A stretch of 64,000 bases of DNA from Strongylocentrotus purpuratus (GCF_000002235.5 NW_022145599.1:9300897-9364896); one strand, 5' to 3'; positions 50,472 through 59,690 are shown, counted from the first letter of the stretch. Numbers and translations are program-made. The notes: generated by a model from the letters alone, not told the origin.

Positions 50472-52261
50472 AAAGGGAAATATAACCTTGACAGCAAACT
50501 GCTCTAATAGAGAGCAATAACATCAAATGATCATCATCAACATGAAATAGTGCTTGTCCAAATATTCGTAATTTAACAATTCATAAATGGGTGGAGGGAG
50601 GAGGGGCTAGGGATGTCCTGCAGTTATATTATTATTATTATTATTATTAGTTATATTATTATTTATTTGACCAATCGGAAAACATACAGTGAGTATAACA
50701 ATCAGATAATACATAGACATTTCATAATACATTCAAACAGCTTTAGGAAAGTGGAGAGGAGATAGAGAGAAGGATACAATCTGCTGGTCAGGGGTGACAA
50801 AAGCAATTTAAATTGCTATTACTCGAAAGCATGTCACCCCCACAGTCTGCATCCTGGAAAATTATAGCTCCCGCTTCGTATGCCTATGGCTTTATATCGT
50901 GTATATATCTTCATAATACCCCTTAGCAATATCATAATGAGAGAGTGTCTTTGTGATATGCGTGGATTTCATGAATTGTCCTTCTTTGTTTGCAGGTGTT
51001 TTATGTGATAGGGGCTATCGCTGGTGCTTGCATCTCCGCTGCAGCTTCAGGCAGCCTAGGCAGCACGCCTGGTGTTAGTCTCATGTCATCGTTTCTTGGC
51101 GGAGTACTGCTCATCTTCGGCTCCAGGCTTGCAGGGGGATGTACCAGGTACATATACATTAAGATATTTCTATTCGGTTATTAGCAATTAAAGAGATCGT
51201 TGAGTTCTGGGAAAGGTGACAATTTTGTTTTTAAAGCTTTTTCAATCTGTTTATCTTGGTTTGAAATAATTTCATTGAATTAAAACATGTTCCGCTGATA
51301 AGGATTAGTACTTCAATTTCCCTTATATTCGAAATATGACAAGAAATAGTTTAAGTGTTATTTTCCATTCTCTAAGTGCCCTCTTTCCTTTCTCTATAAC
51401 ATGCGCCCTTAATTTAAAGCAACTTTAGAGTTTTGTTTTCACCCCCCCCCAAAGCTCACTCGCATTTATAGTGGATAAAATTGTGTTACACTGTAATTAT
51501 TAAAGGTCTTTTCAGTCTTTCATTATAGTATATTGCTTTAAACCCAATAACAACATGATTTGTTTTTCCCTATAAGATGTAGATTTTTCTCACTTCGACC
51601 TCAGAAATTTCAAAATTTGTGCTCACACCCAAGTGCAAAGTATGAATCTTAAGCGGTATCTTGGACAATGTAAAAAAAAAAAAAAATATTGAAACCATCC
51701 CTGATAATTTAATAACAATCATGACAATGATGGGGTACAAACCGATGTCTAAAGATTGTATATTTTTAACTTCGAGGTTTGCGTTTGCAGGTGCCCCTTT
51801 TCCCCCCGAGAGAGTGCCCTTTTTTGTTGGTCCTCCCCCTTCCACTTTGGAAGACGCTCCGCCGCCCCTGTATTTAATACTCATGGGTTTATTATGTAAT
51901 ACATTACAATTGCAAGATTGCTCTTGGAGACTCCTGCATTCATTTTCTACATGTGACCCTAAAGTCATTTATAAATCTAGTTTTTTTTTGGTGGCGGGAG
52001 GATCGAACTTGAGCCCCCAAGCCCTTACCCCACCCCCTTGGAACCGCTTTTGTTGAAAATGTGTAATACTTGTGACTTGAACTAACCTGGAAACCATTTC
52101 CCCCTCTCTTTCCTCTCAGCGGACACGGGCTCTCAGGCATGGGTGTTCTCTCCGTGCTGTCTTTCGTCACGGTCGCCGCCATGTTTGCTGGGGGTACCGC
52201 CTTTGGTTTCATATTCTGGGCAGTCAGCAACGCTAGCAAGTGGGATTACTACACCTTCTAA
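29559..52261 (+). CDS. YeeE/YedE (TsuA-like, Sulf_transp) membrane transporter, complete nine-exon gene, 541 aa
   Basis: Exons: 29559-30135, 44417-44658, 45386-45440, 46035-46137, 47861-47984, 48986-49046, 49759-49928, 50996-51147, 52120-52261. Every intron is GT-AG and all phases fit, giving 1626 bases with a TAA stop. Residues 1-165 are hydrophilic and Ser/Thr/Glu-rich; hydrophobic helices begin near 168. Hallmarks are FGIAAEKGRVFE and IRGQF (about 184-202), SGSCPGM (271-277, Cys274), GGSSSFCTLGAQ (407-418, Cys413) and GGCTSGHGLSG (491-501, Cys493). These occur in two repeat halves, as in the pseudo-twofold family fold. In bacteria, YeeE/TsuA imports thiosulfate, with conserved cysteines along the path. 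Thiosulfate or a related sulfur anion as substrate here is inferred. Introns and repeat-rich surroundings argue against bacterial contamination. Confidence 0.92.
32930..33335. repeat. SINE tail followed by GA-rich tract with 157-bp duplication
   Basis: TAAGCGCCTAATAAATG with (ATT)n at 32960-32997 resembles the 3' tail of a SINE. The next purine tract contains GAGCCAGAGACGAAGGGGAG at about 33080 and again at about 33237, a tandem duplication of roughly 157 bp. Confidence 0.55.
36865..37063. mobile_element. hAT-like G-rich MITE, 199 bp
   Basis: The left end CAGTGGCGGATC and right end GATCCGCCATTG are inverted, with one mismatch, around G-tracts and GTGCCCC repeats. I do not see a convincing 8-bp target duplication, so the element may be old or its boundaries slightly off. 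Confidence 0.5.
40390..40700. repeat. Possible retroposon 3'-end remnant
   Basis: (TTTCAG)n followed by TTTATTTTCATATTTCAC, then TTTGATGGAGCCTAAACGG and GGCCATAGGCTCCGGAAG near 40545-40600. The layout resembles 3' tails of LINE-like elements, but no reverse transcriptase frame is nearby. Weakly supported. Confidence 0.25.
42873..43374. mobile_element. Long inverted-repeat (foldback) element, about 500 bp
   Basis: The left half (AGAGTGGCACAT, CATTTTCCGAAAGAGCATAA, AACGAATTGAATATGTTAA, AGATATGACCA) is mirrored by the right half (TGGTCATATCT, TTAACATATTCAATTCGTT, TTATGCTCTTTCGGAAAATG, GCCACTCTC). The arms reach almost to the centre near 43090. No coding capacity; probably a non-autonomous DNA element. 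Confidence 0.7.
43490..43547. repeat. (AGT)n microsatellite in intron 1
   Basis: About 18 AGT/GTA units with one GAA interruption, preceded by an (AAT)/(ATT) stretch. Confidence 0.95.
44057..44290. repeat. (ACT)n microsatellite arrays just upstream of exon 2
   Basis: (ACT)n at 44057-44099 and interrupted (ACT)n at 44184-44290, ending about 130 bp before exon 2. It is the reverse complement of the (AGT)n array 500 bp upstream. It produces a Thr-rich artefact frame fused to exon 2. Confidence 0.95.
44417..44658 (+). CDS. YeeE-type gene exon 2
   Basis: The acceptor TTTCGAACAG ends at 44416; with the G from exon 1 the first codon is Val193. The exon encodes FETATIRGQFIYQRWIMM, two hydrophobic helices and MVLSGS, ending in phase 0 at donor GTAAGTAAA. 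The longer open frame upstream is intronic (ACT)n microsatellite. Confidence 0.92.
44659..45385 (+). other. Intron 2 of the YeeE-type gene, with SINE-like tandem units
   Basis: Contains three box-B-like segments, near 44847 (degenerate), 44975 (GGGTTCGAATCT) and 45116 (GGGTTCGAATCCCC), about 130-140 bp apart. The first two are followed by TTCGGTGC(A/T). These are probably degenerate tRNA-derived SINE units; no exon is present. Confidence 0.5.
45386..45440 (+). CDS. YeeE-type gene exon 3 (CPGM motif)
   Basis: A 55-base exon between TTTTATTTTACAG and GTGAGTCA. It encodes CPGMVLVQIGAWLSNGGG; Cys274 completes the SGSCPG motif of the family. Too short for ordinary frame scans. Confidence 0.92.
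45441..46034 (+). other. Intron 3 of the YeeE-type gene
   Basis: CCTGGATCCGCCACTG at about 45738-45754 is a hAT-like MITE right end; the G-rich stretch near 45530-45550 may be its interior, but no left end or target duplication is found. Confidence 0.5.
46035..46137 (+). CDS. YeeE-type gene exon 4
   Basis: After TTTGCTGCAG. It encodes AMTFFGCMVGVYLYALVEPW and the loop RKMMSPTKPYDKY, and ends in phase 2 before GTAAGTGT at 46138. Confidence 0.92.
46354..47609. mobile_element. Non-autonomous hAT-like element, 1.26 kb, in intron 4
   Basis: The ends CAGGGGCGGCGAT and ATCGTCGCCCCTG are inverted repeats with one mismatch, flanked by a perfect 8-bp duplication CTGCTGTC (46346-46353 and 47610-47617). 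Its interior holds four to five copies of the unit with TTTTAGGCATT and GGTCAGATGAGCAT (46600-47000). It also holds AATAAACCACGTTTGAA (near 47140), the reverse of sequence in the element at 1756-3949. No transposase frame. Confidence 0.85.
47861..47984 (+). CDS. YeeE-type gene exon 5
   Basis: The acceptor CTATATACAG ends at 47860. It encodes LADSYTEKWKVPFFAIALAA and GVLMGLAVVTIEILVPWTTD; the second half is a membrane helix. Donor GTAAGTGG, phase 0. Confidence 0.92.
47985..48985 (+). other. Intron 5 of the YeeE-type gene
   Basis: Holds a (GTGC)/(GGGT)n stretch at 48150-48190 and a SINE-like tail AAGCGCTTTATAC with a long A-tract at 48854-48888. No exon. Confidence 0.6.
48986..49046 (+). CDS. 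YeeE-type gene exon 6
   Basis: A 61-base exon between TTTTTTGCGACAG and GTAAGATA. It encodes NPNVEGSWFFETLAWPPYVS plus one base; the P-rich end leads into the second repeat half. Confidence 0.9.
49105..49390 (+). repeat. tRNA-derived SINE in intron 6
   Basis: A box-A-like GTCGAGTGGGTTAATCA and box-B-like GGGTTTGAGTCCC lie about 30 bp apart, followed by a body with CTCTCCACCCATGTGGTTAG and a tail rich in AATAATA. Complete enough to be called a SINE, though the family name is not known to me. Confidence 0.6.
49759..49928 (+). CDS. YeeE-type gene exon 7 (second-repeat GGSSSFCTLGAQ motif)
   Basis: The acceptor TTCGTCTACAG ends at 49758. It encodes GVMIGCLQIPLVLIVSDTIG and SSSFCTLGAQALVTERM, Cys413 at the position equivalent to the RSxFC motif of bacterial members. 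It ends NWWQ at GTGAGTG. Confidence 0.92.
49929..50995 (+). other. Intron 7 of the YeeE-type gene
   Basis: Contains (GA)n at about 50434-50467, (ATT)n at 50630-50665 and two AC/AT-rich stretches (49970-50160, 50670-50880) that resemble 3' ends of retroposons. No exon. Confidence 0.5.
50996..51147 (+). CDS. YeeE-type gene exon 8 (GGC motif)
   Basis: The acceptor TTTGTTTGCAG ends at 50995. It encodes VFYVIGAIAGACISAAASGS and a Gly-rich helix ending RLAGGCT; Cys493 is the second-repeat counterpart of Cys274. Donor GTACAT, phase 2. Confidence 0.92.
51148..52119 (+). other. Intron 8 of the YeeE-type gene
   Basis: Near 51855-51871 a GCTCCGCCGCCCCTG segment resembles a hAT-like right end, with AAATTTCAAAATTTG at 51604 as in other members; no left end or duplication was found. 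No exon. Confidence 0.45.
52120..52261 (+). CDS. YeeE-type gene exon 9, stop at 52259-52261
   Basis: After TTTCCTCTCAG. It encodes SGHGLSGMGVLSVLSFVTVA and the final helix MFAGGTAFGFIFWAV, ending WDYYTF and TAA. The SGHGLSG motif is diagnostic of YeeE/YedE proteins. Confidence 0.93.
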
Positions 52262-53257
52262 AGCCATACGAAGTGTCTCCATTTGTTTCACCTGATATGC
52301 CGCCATTCTAGTCTGCCTATAAAAAAAAAAAATCATGATTATCCCACCGTATTACACAATCATGTAATTCCACAGTGCAGCAGTCCTTGATCCGTAAACC
52401 ATTTAACATGCTAAGGACCATGCTGTCGCAAATGAGAGTGAGCAAGAATTATTGATGAAGGAAATCGTCTAAGAAACGTTGCACACGATATGTACTTTCC
52501 ATTGCATTATTACCTTTGCTACTCAAGCCTATATGAAGCTAAAGCTATGGTCACAAATCAGAGCAGCGACCGACCGATCAGTAGCCTGCTCGGTCGCTGC
52601 TGGAATTAGGCATCGCCCAGCGATTAGGTCGGTGCCCGGGCGGCGACCGCCCAGGCACCGAGCGTATTTTGGGCGGCGAGTGAAAAGTGAGCAGGTGCCG
52701 CCCAAATTTTAACTCCGCGCTAAAACTTCAGCGGCGACCGAGCGATGCCCTAAAAACGAGCGGTGCCTGGACGGCAGCCGCCGGGCAGAATTGGTTAAAA
52801 ACTCGCCGCTCGGCCGCCGAGCAGTCTACTTTTGGGTAATGTGACCATAGCATAAGACTCATACGCAAAAGCAACGTCTGTATACTGCTCATTTTGATTA
52901 CACTTATTGTACAGGGTCTTTCTAGCATGACAGTCCCAAGACAGCTCAAGTATACCGGAGTCCTACTCCGTTGGCAAAATGGCACCTGTTTACTATTTTA
53001 GTTTTCTTGGTATCATCTCTTCATGTAGCAAGGGGCACCCATGTTCACAATAGCACCGTATGTTTTTTAAACAGGAATAATACATAGCATACCTTAACTA
53101 GACATTGCCGTTGCTATTTCAGACATTGACCATCGTTGTTTGAAAAGTAAGGCATGCCGTGGTATTATTAGAAACAATTGGTGGATTTGTGAGCACGCGT
53201 GTCTTGTTTACTCGAGGATGACAAAAAGAACAGCGTAGCAATTTCCAAATGAATTTC
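52262..53257 (+). other. 3' flank / probable 3' UTR of the YeeE-type gene
   Basis: Follows the TAA stop. No AATAAA is seen in the first 1.7 kb, so the poly(A) site is unplaced. The palindromic MITE at 52545-52850 lies within this stretch. Confidence 0.4.
52545..52850. mobile_element. GC-rich palindromic MITE, 306 bp
   Basis: The ends CTATGGTCACA and TGTGACCATAG are perfect inverted repeats. The interior is strikingly GC-rich for this window and has nested hairpins such as AGCAGCGACCGA / TCGGTCGCTGCT (52561-52602). No clear target duplication. It sits 284 bp after the YeeE-type stop codon, plausibly in the 3' UTR. Confidence 0.65.
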
Positions 53258-53475
53258 ATTCTATTAATCACAGATGGAAGTATTCTTCTCAATAGGGCAA
53301 AAAAAAACGTATTCATGAAGCACCTCCATGACTTTAGCAGTGATTACTTTGATGCACAGAGTTGGACTTTTATATATTTAAAAGATCTGTGGATATTCGA
53401 GGTCATAAATTTGAACCATGTGCTAACGGTACTGTATTACGAAATGGTCTATCCCTATGAACACGGTTATTCATT
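53258..53475. repeat. Dispersed repeat, copy A
   Basis: Shares AGTATTCTTCTCAATAGGGC, CCATGACTTT, AAAAGATCTGTGGATATT and CATGTGCTAAC with 59505-59690, in the same order and orientation. Not assigned to a class. Confidence 0.65.
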
Positions 53476-54315
53476 TATGCCATTGCAAAATTACACATAA
53501 TTCCCAAAGAAAACTATATCATAATGGGTTTGTTTTCTGTATATGTTTATAAACATATATTCAGTGTATATTTTTAAGCTCTTGAAATATTTCTAATTAT
53601 GTTACAGAGCCGAAATCGAGTAATATATATATAAAACGAAAATTTTCAGCATCAAATGGAAATTGTGTTCAAATGTTTTCAACAAACCGTGAACAACTTC
53701 ATGCACTCTCTATATATACTTGATATCGGAGCTGAATCAGAAACAAAATTATATGAGCTATATAAGTGCCATTGGCCTACTTTGATATAATTACATGTTT
53801 TGTACGTATTTTGTTTGTCAATGTTGTTTACCAGATTATGGAGGTGATTCTTCTTTTTTGAAGATTGTGCAGACAATTCTTCTTTTGTGTAGCCTTCTTG
53901 TATAAAATATTATATATAATTTTTGTAGATATTGGAGTGCCTTATGATATTAATATAAACTATGCCATCACACGCAAAAAAAGAAAAATGTTCTTTTATT
54001 TTATTGTTTGTCATGATTGTATTTAAAGAGATATACATGGCCATCCGAGTGTAAAGCTAGAGAGACGAGTAGACTAAGACAGAGCTAGAGAGAGAGAGAG
54101 AGATAGAGAGGAATGAGGGGGATGCGGAAGGAAATTGACCGAGAAGGAAACTGTGAGGGTGGGGGGGGGGGGGTAGACATAGTTAGAACAATAGAAGATA
54201 GAGAGCTAGCCGGAGTAAAATACATAGATAGAGGGAACCAGTTTTCTAACAATTGTTCGTTCGATTTTTGTTTGCCTAATCTGCTGACTGGTCCGACATC
54301 GCCCCCTCCTCGTAT
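53476..54315. other. AT-rich spacer
   Basis: No gene recognised. (GA)n near 54085-54112 and a G-tract near 54161-54173. Confidence 0.5.
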
Positions 54316-55273
54316 CAGGACAATTACCCCGGACAATATTACCCCCATGGAAAACTACCCCCACAGACGATCGACTATCCCCTGGAAAATTAACCCCTAG
54401 GACAATTACCCCCCGATGACAATTACCCCCTGAGGACAACTACCCTCTAGGACTATCACCCTAGCTGATGACAATTACCCCCACGGAAAACCAGCCCCGA
54501 GGACAATTACCCTCCGGAAAATTATACAATTAGACACTGTGGTGACTTTTATTTACCTTTTCTAAAAACACTTCTTGCTAAAAATACATATTTTGTCTGT
54601 ACAGCCAGGCCCTAAATTTGATTAGATGAGTACCTGGTTGGGTGACTGTGTTTGCGTTTACTTTGTTTCTAGACTTCTTTTGGCCTAGAGTTTGAAGAAC
54701 TTTCACCGATTAAAAATAAGAAAGTCATGAATTTTTGAAGGTGCAGTTAATCAAACACAATTTTTCAACTCGATCTGTTCTTAAAATCTTCAAAAATCTG
54801 TATTCTTCCATCAAAATACAATTCAATCATACATTCATCCTGAGTAAAAATTTTCAAATATGTTTTCATACAACCACTGATGAAACTAATCTATTTCGTC
54901 ATAACTAAGAAAATGAAAGTTTATGAAATTTTCTGTAGAAAGCAACTTGGAGAGGAGCTCGCATGATACGTCACAGTGTTGCCAATTTGTGTTCACTGAT
55001 TATAACTTCCATTACTTTTCTAATCGGATTTTGCCCAAAGTTTCACCTAATTGTTTATCTATCTGTTCTGCTTTTACCAAAACCAAATTATTATCAGGGT
55101 GGACTAACCCTTTAATGAACAGGGCCACAGGGGGTAATTGTCCTCGGGGTGGTTGTCTTTGGAGGGTCTTGTCCCTCGGAGTAATTTTCCGTGGGGCAAT
55201 TTTCCTAGGGGAGTAGTTGTCCCTAGGAAGAGGGTTATTTGTCCAGGGAGTCATTGTCCTAAAACTGCCCCTG
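54316..55273. mobile_element. Foldback element with minisatellite arms, about 960 bp
   Basis: The left arm (54316-54535) is made of GGACAATTACCCC-like units; the right arm (55128-55273) is made of their reverse complement, GGGGTAATTGTCC. The arms are separated by about 590 bp of non-repeated sequence. Terminal arms made of short tandem repeats are typical of foldback DNA elements. No transposase frame is seen in the centre. Confidence 0.65.
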
Positions 55274-58200
55274 CTACCATTAATGTTATCAATATTATGC
55301 CTGTCCTATTTCGAATCATGTCATAATCATCTCAATCAGTCACAATACAATCACTGTCAAGTTTCTATCATGAAAATAAATATCACTATTTAGCCACATG
55401 CCATTGCGTAATCAGTTGCCTAGCTGGATAGGGGAGGGGAGGGGAGGGGAGAGGGAAGGATGTAAACCATCGAAAGGGGCGAAAAAAGAAAGAAAAGAAG
55501 AGCATTAAAGCGAGGTGAAAGAGACGTGAAACGGCTGCCTCACTTGGCGACCTGGTTACCTTGCAATAATCTGATCCTCAACATATCCGACGGGCATCCA
55601 CAATCACAAATAGCATCATGATGGTAATCATGATAATCATCTTGAATTTATCATTTTCACCCCCTTCTATTCTTTTTCACCCTCTCTTCTCTCCTATACC
55701 CCCTCTCTTTCTACTCCCTCCTCATGTGTCCCCACCCCTCTCTGTCTCTCTCTTTCTCCCTATTTCTTTTCTCCATTCCCCTTTCCACATTTTCCTTATT
55801 TATCCCTCTTCCAGCATAACTATCTTCCCCACATCGTTTCGCAATCACAGAAGGCAGACCCATATTTGCAAGATGTCACCAACGTTACTTTATCATGTTT
55901 CAAACTTTTATTCATGAAATTTGGTTTCAAAACGATACTCAACGTCTACCTATAACTGCAGTTATAAAGCAGTTTATTTGTACTTTGACATAATGTGTGA
56001 CACTTAGTTCAATACGAATGAAACGTAAAAACGACTGATAAAAACACAAACAGAACGACGGAAGCTAAACGAATAAAAACACAGTTTGCTTTGAAATAAA
56101 AAGAAAGTGGCACGGTAGGCATTTACCATGTTGAAAGTCACTTAAGTTTTCTTTGATTTAAATGTATGACATAACACTCAATATCTTTCATTTGCACACC
56201 AAAGTATCACATATCAACTGAGAATAATAGTACAAAAATTACATGAACTTTCCGTCACAAATTGTAGAATATATACTGCCATCATAATCAATTCATACAT
56301 AATAATGTTAGTTCGTAACCATTTCTCTCTCACGTGCGTTTAAAAGCATTCTCGTGATTACTAAACTTATTCAATTGCAAGAAACTCTACAAAACAACGT
56401 ATCACCAATATACAAGCAGATACACTGTAGTATCTCTGAAGTCGCTTATTAGCTATGATACATGAACATGCTACTCAAGAAAACGTACGTGTGAAAAATT
56501 CCAGACTAGATAGCATTGTACGAAAACCTCAAAACGTCATACATACTTGAGGCGAATAACAAACTCTATAAAAAAAAACTATATACAAAACTATATATAC
56601 AACTATTTACAAAAGGCCTCTAAAAAATATGAGATTCCACAATTCTTGGATACAAACATCGGCAAATTATTATATTATATTTTTTCTCCATTACAGGCAT
56701 TTTGACATTTAATAAAAAACCAAATAAACAAAACACGTAAAACTTCGTATTTTACGTCACAAATTTCGACTAGGCTTATAGTCTCAATATATCAATACTC
56801 GTACAAAATATAAATCACAAATATCTGAATTCAAGAATAAGATGACATGTATGTCACAATCTTTTTGTTGCTCAGTAAGGCGATATTTGAAACATATTGT
56901 ACGTGAAGCGTTGGTGTCAGATGAATGAAATGAATATCATGTGAAACTCCCATTATTTACATATCTTGTATAATAACATAATTATTACAAGCTGCAATGT
57001 TAACTTGTTAGAAACTATCAATAATATTTTTGTTTAAACGACTACCAGTTTCTGTTGGTATGATATTGTTTTCATTATTGACATACTGTATTTAATAAAA
57101 ATTTCTACAATTATAAATCAAATGTCCCTAGTAGTGTAAAATATCAAATTATGTTTTGTATGGAAATCTGGAAACAGGTATGCAAGGGTAACAACTAGTG
57201 TATAAATGGAAAATGAAGAATTACAGTATATTCTCCAGGTAATTAGATTGATCAGTGTAGCGACAATCAAGAAAAAAAAGGAATCTTCAAAATATCACGA
57301 ATAATTCTGCATCATATTATATACATACTCATTAGTAGACGATACAGGTAAACATGTCAGTGTGACAACAACAACAACAACAATTTAAAAATCCATACAT
57401 AAAGGCATACAAATCCAAAGAATAAGGGGTTCTTGTGTGGAGAGGTTTGGCATTTATATTCACAGTATTCTCTTCGAGCATTTTCAGTATGGTTACATAA
57501 ATATATATGTACAAACGAATTATTCTAATTTCTTAAAGATAACAGTCATTTACTGTACTAACTTAAACTAAACCTTGAACTTTGAACTTTAAGATTCGAA
57601 CAACTCAACAACATGTTAAGCAACTTTCTTGACGTGGTAAATAACGTGAACAAAGATAAAACAAACGACATTCGGATTTCTTAACATAATGGTAAAATAT
57701 TTCGTACAATCGTGGAAATATCAAACCAATATTGCATTTCTAAAATATTTGCGGTGTATTTTGCTTTTTTCAATTTTGTTACTTATTCATCAGCACATAT
57801 GATATATAAACGCATATGTATACACAAATACAAAATATAAATCTCGATCTTCTTAATAGTTAAATCATATTCACATTTTAAGCATTCAATTTCTTGAAAA
57901 TCGTGAGCGTCCTATACATTAGTGTACGTGGAAAACAAAAGAGTCTTCGGAATGTCTTGATGATCACAGGTTATTCTATTCGAAGCGGACGGCTACATGC
58001 ATGTATGCTCTTTACAAACCAATATTTGAACATATTCAGTAGAAAAATTATCGTTTTTCCTCCAATTCTTAAAGGTTACAGTACATCATGTACTGTTCAT
58101 CATAATTAATATAAACATACACATTCTCATAATGAACAAACAGACACCCCATAATAGCTCACAGGAGTGGTATACCTTGTTTACAAATACAAACTGCAAT

Positions 58201-58635
58201 AGTATATTGTCAGTAAAACCATCAAAAGATCCAGTCACTCAAGATTCTACAAACTCATGAAATGCATTATTTGAGATAATGGAATGTGCCAAATGTTCAT
58301 GAACGACACATAATTTTCGGTCATCAACTTCAGCACAAGTTCAAGGGAATAAATGCTCTTTTTGTATCTAAAAAAAACACTGGTGTGAAAAATAAAGAAA
58401 GTGGTGCCCTAAATGTTGTGTTGAAAAAATTCAGTGAAATTCAATAACATTACATTATAGTTCCGTGTGCATAGCTATATACATTGTACATCGTATACAA
58501 TTTGTGTGTAATATCACGACATGTTCTGTACATACTAACTGTGAGCTAAGGACACATTATTTACAATCGATTGATTCCTCTCAGTACTATTAAAGCGACA
58601 GTGTATGCGTATAGATGTCTGCGAAAATACAGTTT
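55274..58635. other. AT-rich spacer between the YeeE-type and sacsin-like genes
   Basis: A (GGGGA)n run near 55430-55450 and a CT-rich stretch at 55660-55830; otherwise strongly AT-rich. Part could be 3' UTR of either convergent gene, but nothing shows this. Confidence 0.5.
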
Positions 58636-59105
58636 CATTCAGTAGCTGATTGATATATTCAACTTTCTCCGTGCAATTAAATTACTGTAAATACTTCAAG
58701 TTCAAAAGGTGTCAGCAAGCAATGTTATTTCTGCAGTTGATATTCAACTTCTGTACAAACATGCAATATATATGAATTCACCTTCTAAAATACATCTTTA
58801 TCATTCAGTAGCTGTTTGATATATTCACTTTTCTCGGTGCAATTAAATTACTGTAAATACTTCAAGTAAAACAAAGTGTTAGCAAACTATGTTATTTCTG
58901 CAGTTGATATTACACTTCTGTACAAACATACAATATATATGAATTCACCTTCTAAAATACATCTTTATCATTCAGTAGCTGTTTGATATATTCACTTTTC
59001 TCGGTGCAATTAAATTACTGTAAATACTTCAAGTAAAACAAAGTGTTAGCAAACTATGTTATTTCTGCAGTTGATATTACACTTCTGTACAAACATGTTA
59101 TATAT
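58636..59105. repeat. Three-copy tandem repeat, 166-167-bp unit
   Basis: CATTCAGTAGCTG(A/T)TTGATA begins units at 58636, 58802 and 58969. Units two and three are almost identical; unit one is more diverged. The third unit runs into a (TA)n array. Confidence 0.9.
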
Positions 59106-59120
59106 ATATACATGTATATA

Positions 59121-59158
<38 letters not shown>
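59098..59158. repeat. (TA)n microsatellite
   Basis: Two TA runs separated by ACATGTATATAAACAAA. Confidence 0.9.
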
Positions 59159-59160
<2 letters not shown>

Positions 59161-59364
59161 AAGTCACCTTCTCCTATTTTTCTTTTATACAAATGAAGTT
59201 ATCACAAGGGTTAGATTGCCCTTTAAATCAAACGTCAATGCCACGAATTAAAGTTCTTCGTTCAAATGAAACATTAGTTAAAGAAATATGATATTGACCA
59301 GTGTGAGAGGGATAAAAGGGCCTGATGGCATCAGTGATCAATTCATAAATCTACCGAACTTACT

Positions 59365-59370
59365 TTTATT
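59365..59370 (-). terminator. Candidate poly(A) signal for the sacsin-like gene
   Basis: TTTATT on the plus strand is AATAAA on the minus strand, 510 bp beyond the sacsin-like stop codon. In AT-rich sequence such a hexamer is expected by chance fairly often. Confidence 0.25.
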
Positions 59371-59504
59371 TGACTGGTTTTTGGTCAAAGTGATATTAAT
59401 AAGCCACTTCACAGATAGAACCTGTCCATAGGCAGGTGAAGGTCAGATGAATATTGCATATACATGCTCATGAAAATTATGTCATAATTATTCTTGTATG
59501 CACC

Positions 59505-59690
59505 GGCAGTTTTAAGGAACAAAGGGGGAAGCATTCTTCTCAAAAGGGCAAACAAGTGTACAACCATGACTTTCGCATAGATAATTCTAAAATGCACAAA
59601 GTGGGACAGGTCAAAAGATCTGTGGATATTTGGGGTCAAGTGTATCATGTGCTAACTATGAACTGGTCTATTCAGCGTGATTTCAAATAC
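59505..59690. repeat. Dispersed repeat, copy B
   Basis: Partner of 53258-53475, with shared blocks in the same order; overall degenerate with gaps. Confidence 0.65.

Noticed and set aside
29559-52261. Bacterial contamination as the source of the YeeE-type gene
   Set aside because: The coding sequence is interrupted by eight GT-AG introns filled with the same animal-type repeats as the flanks.
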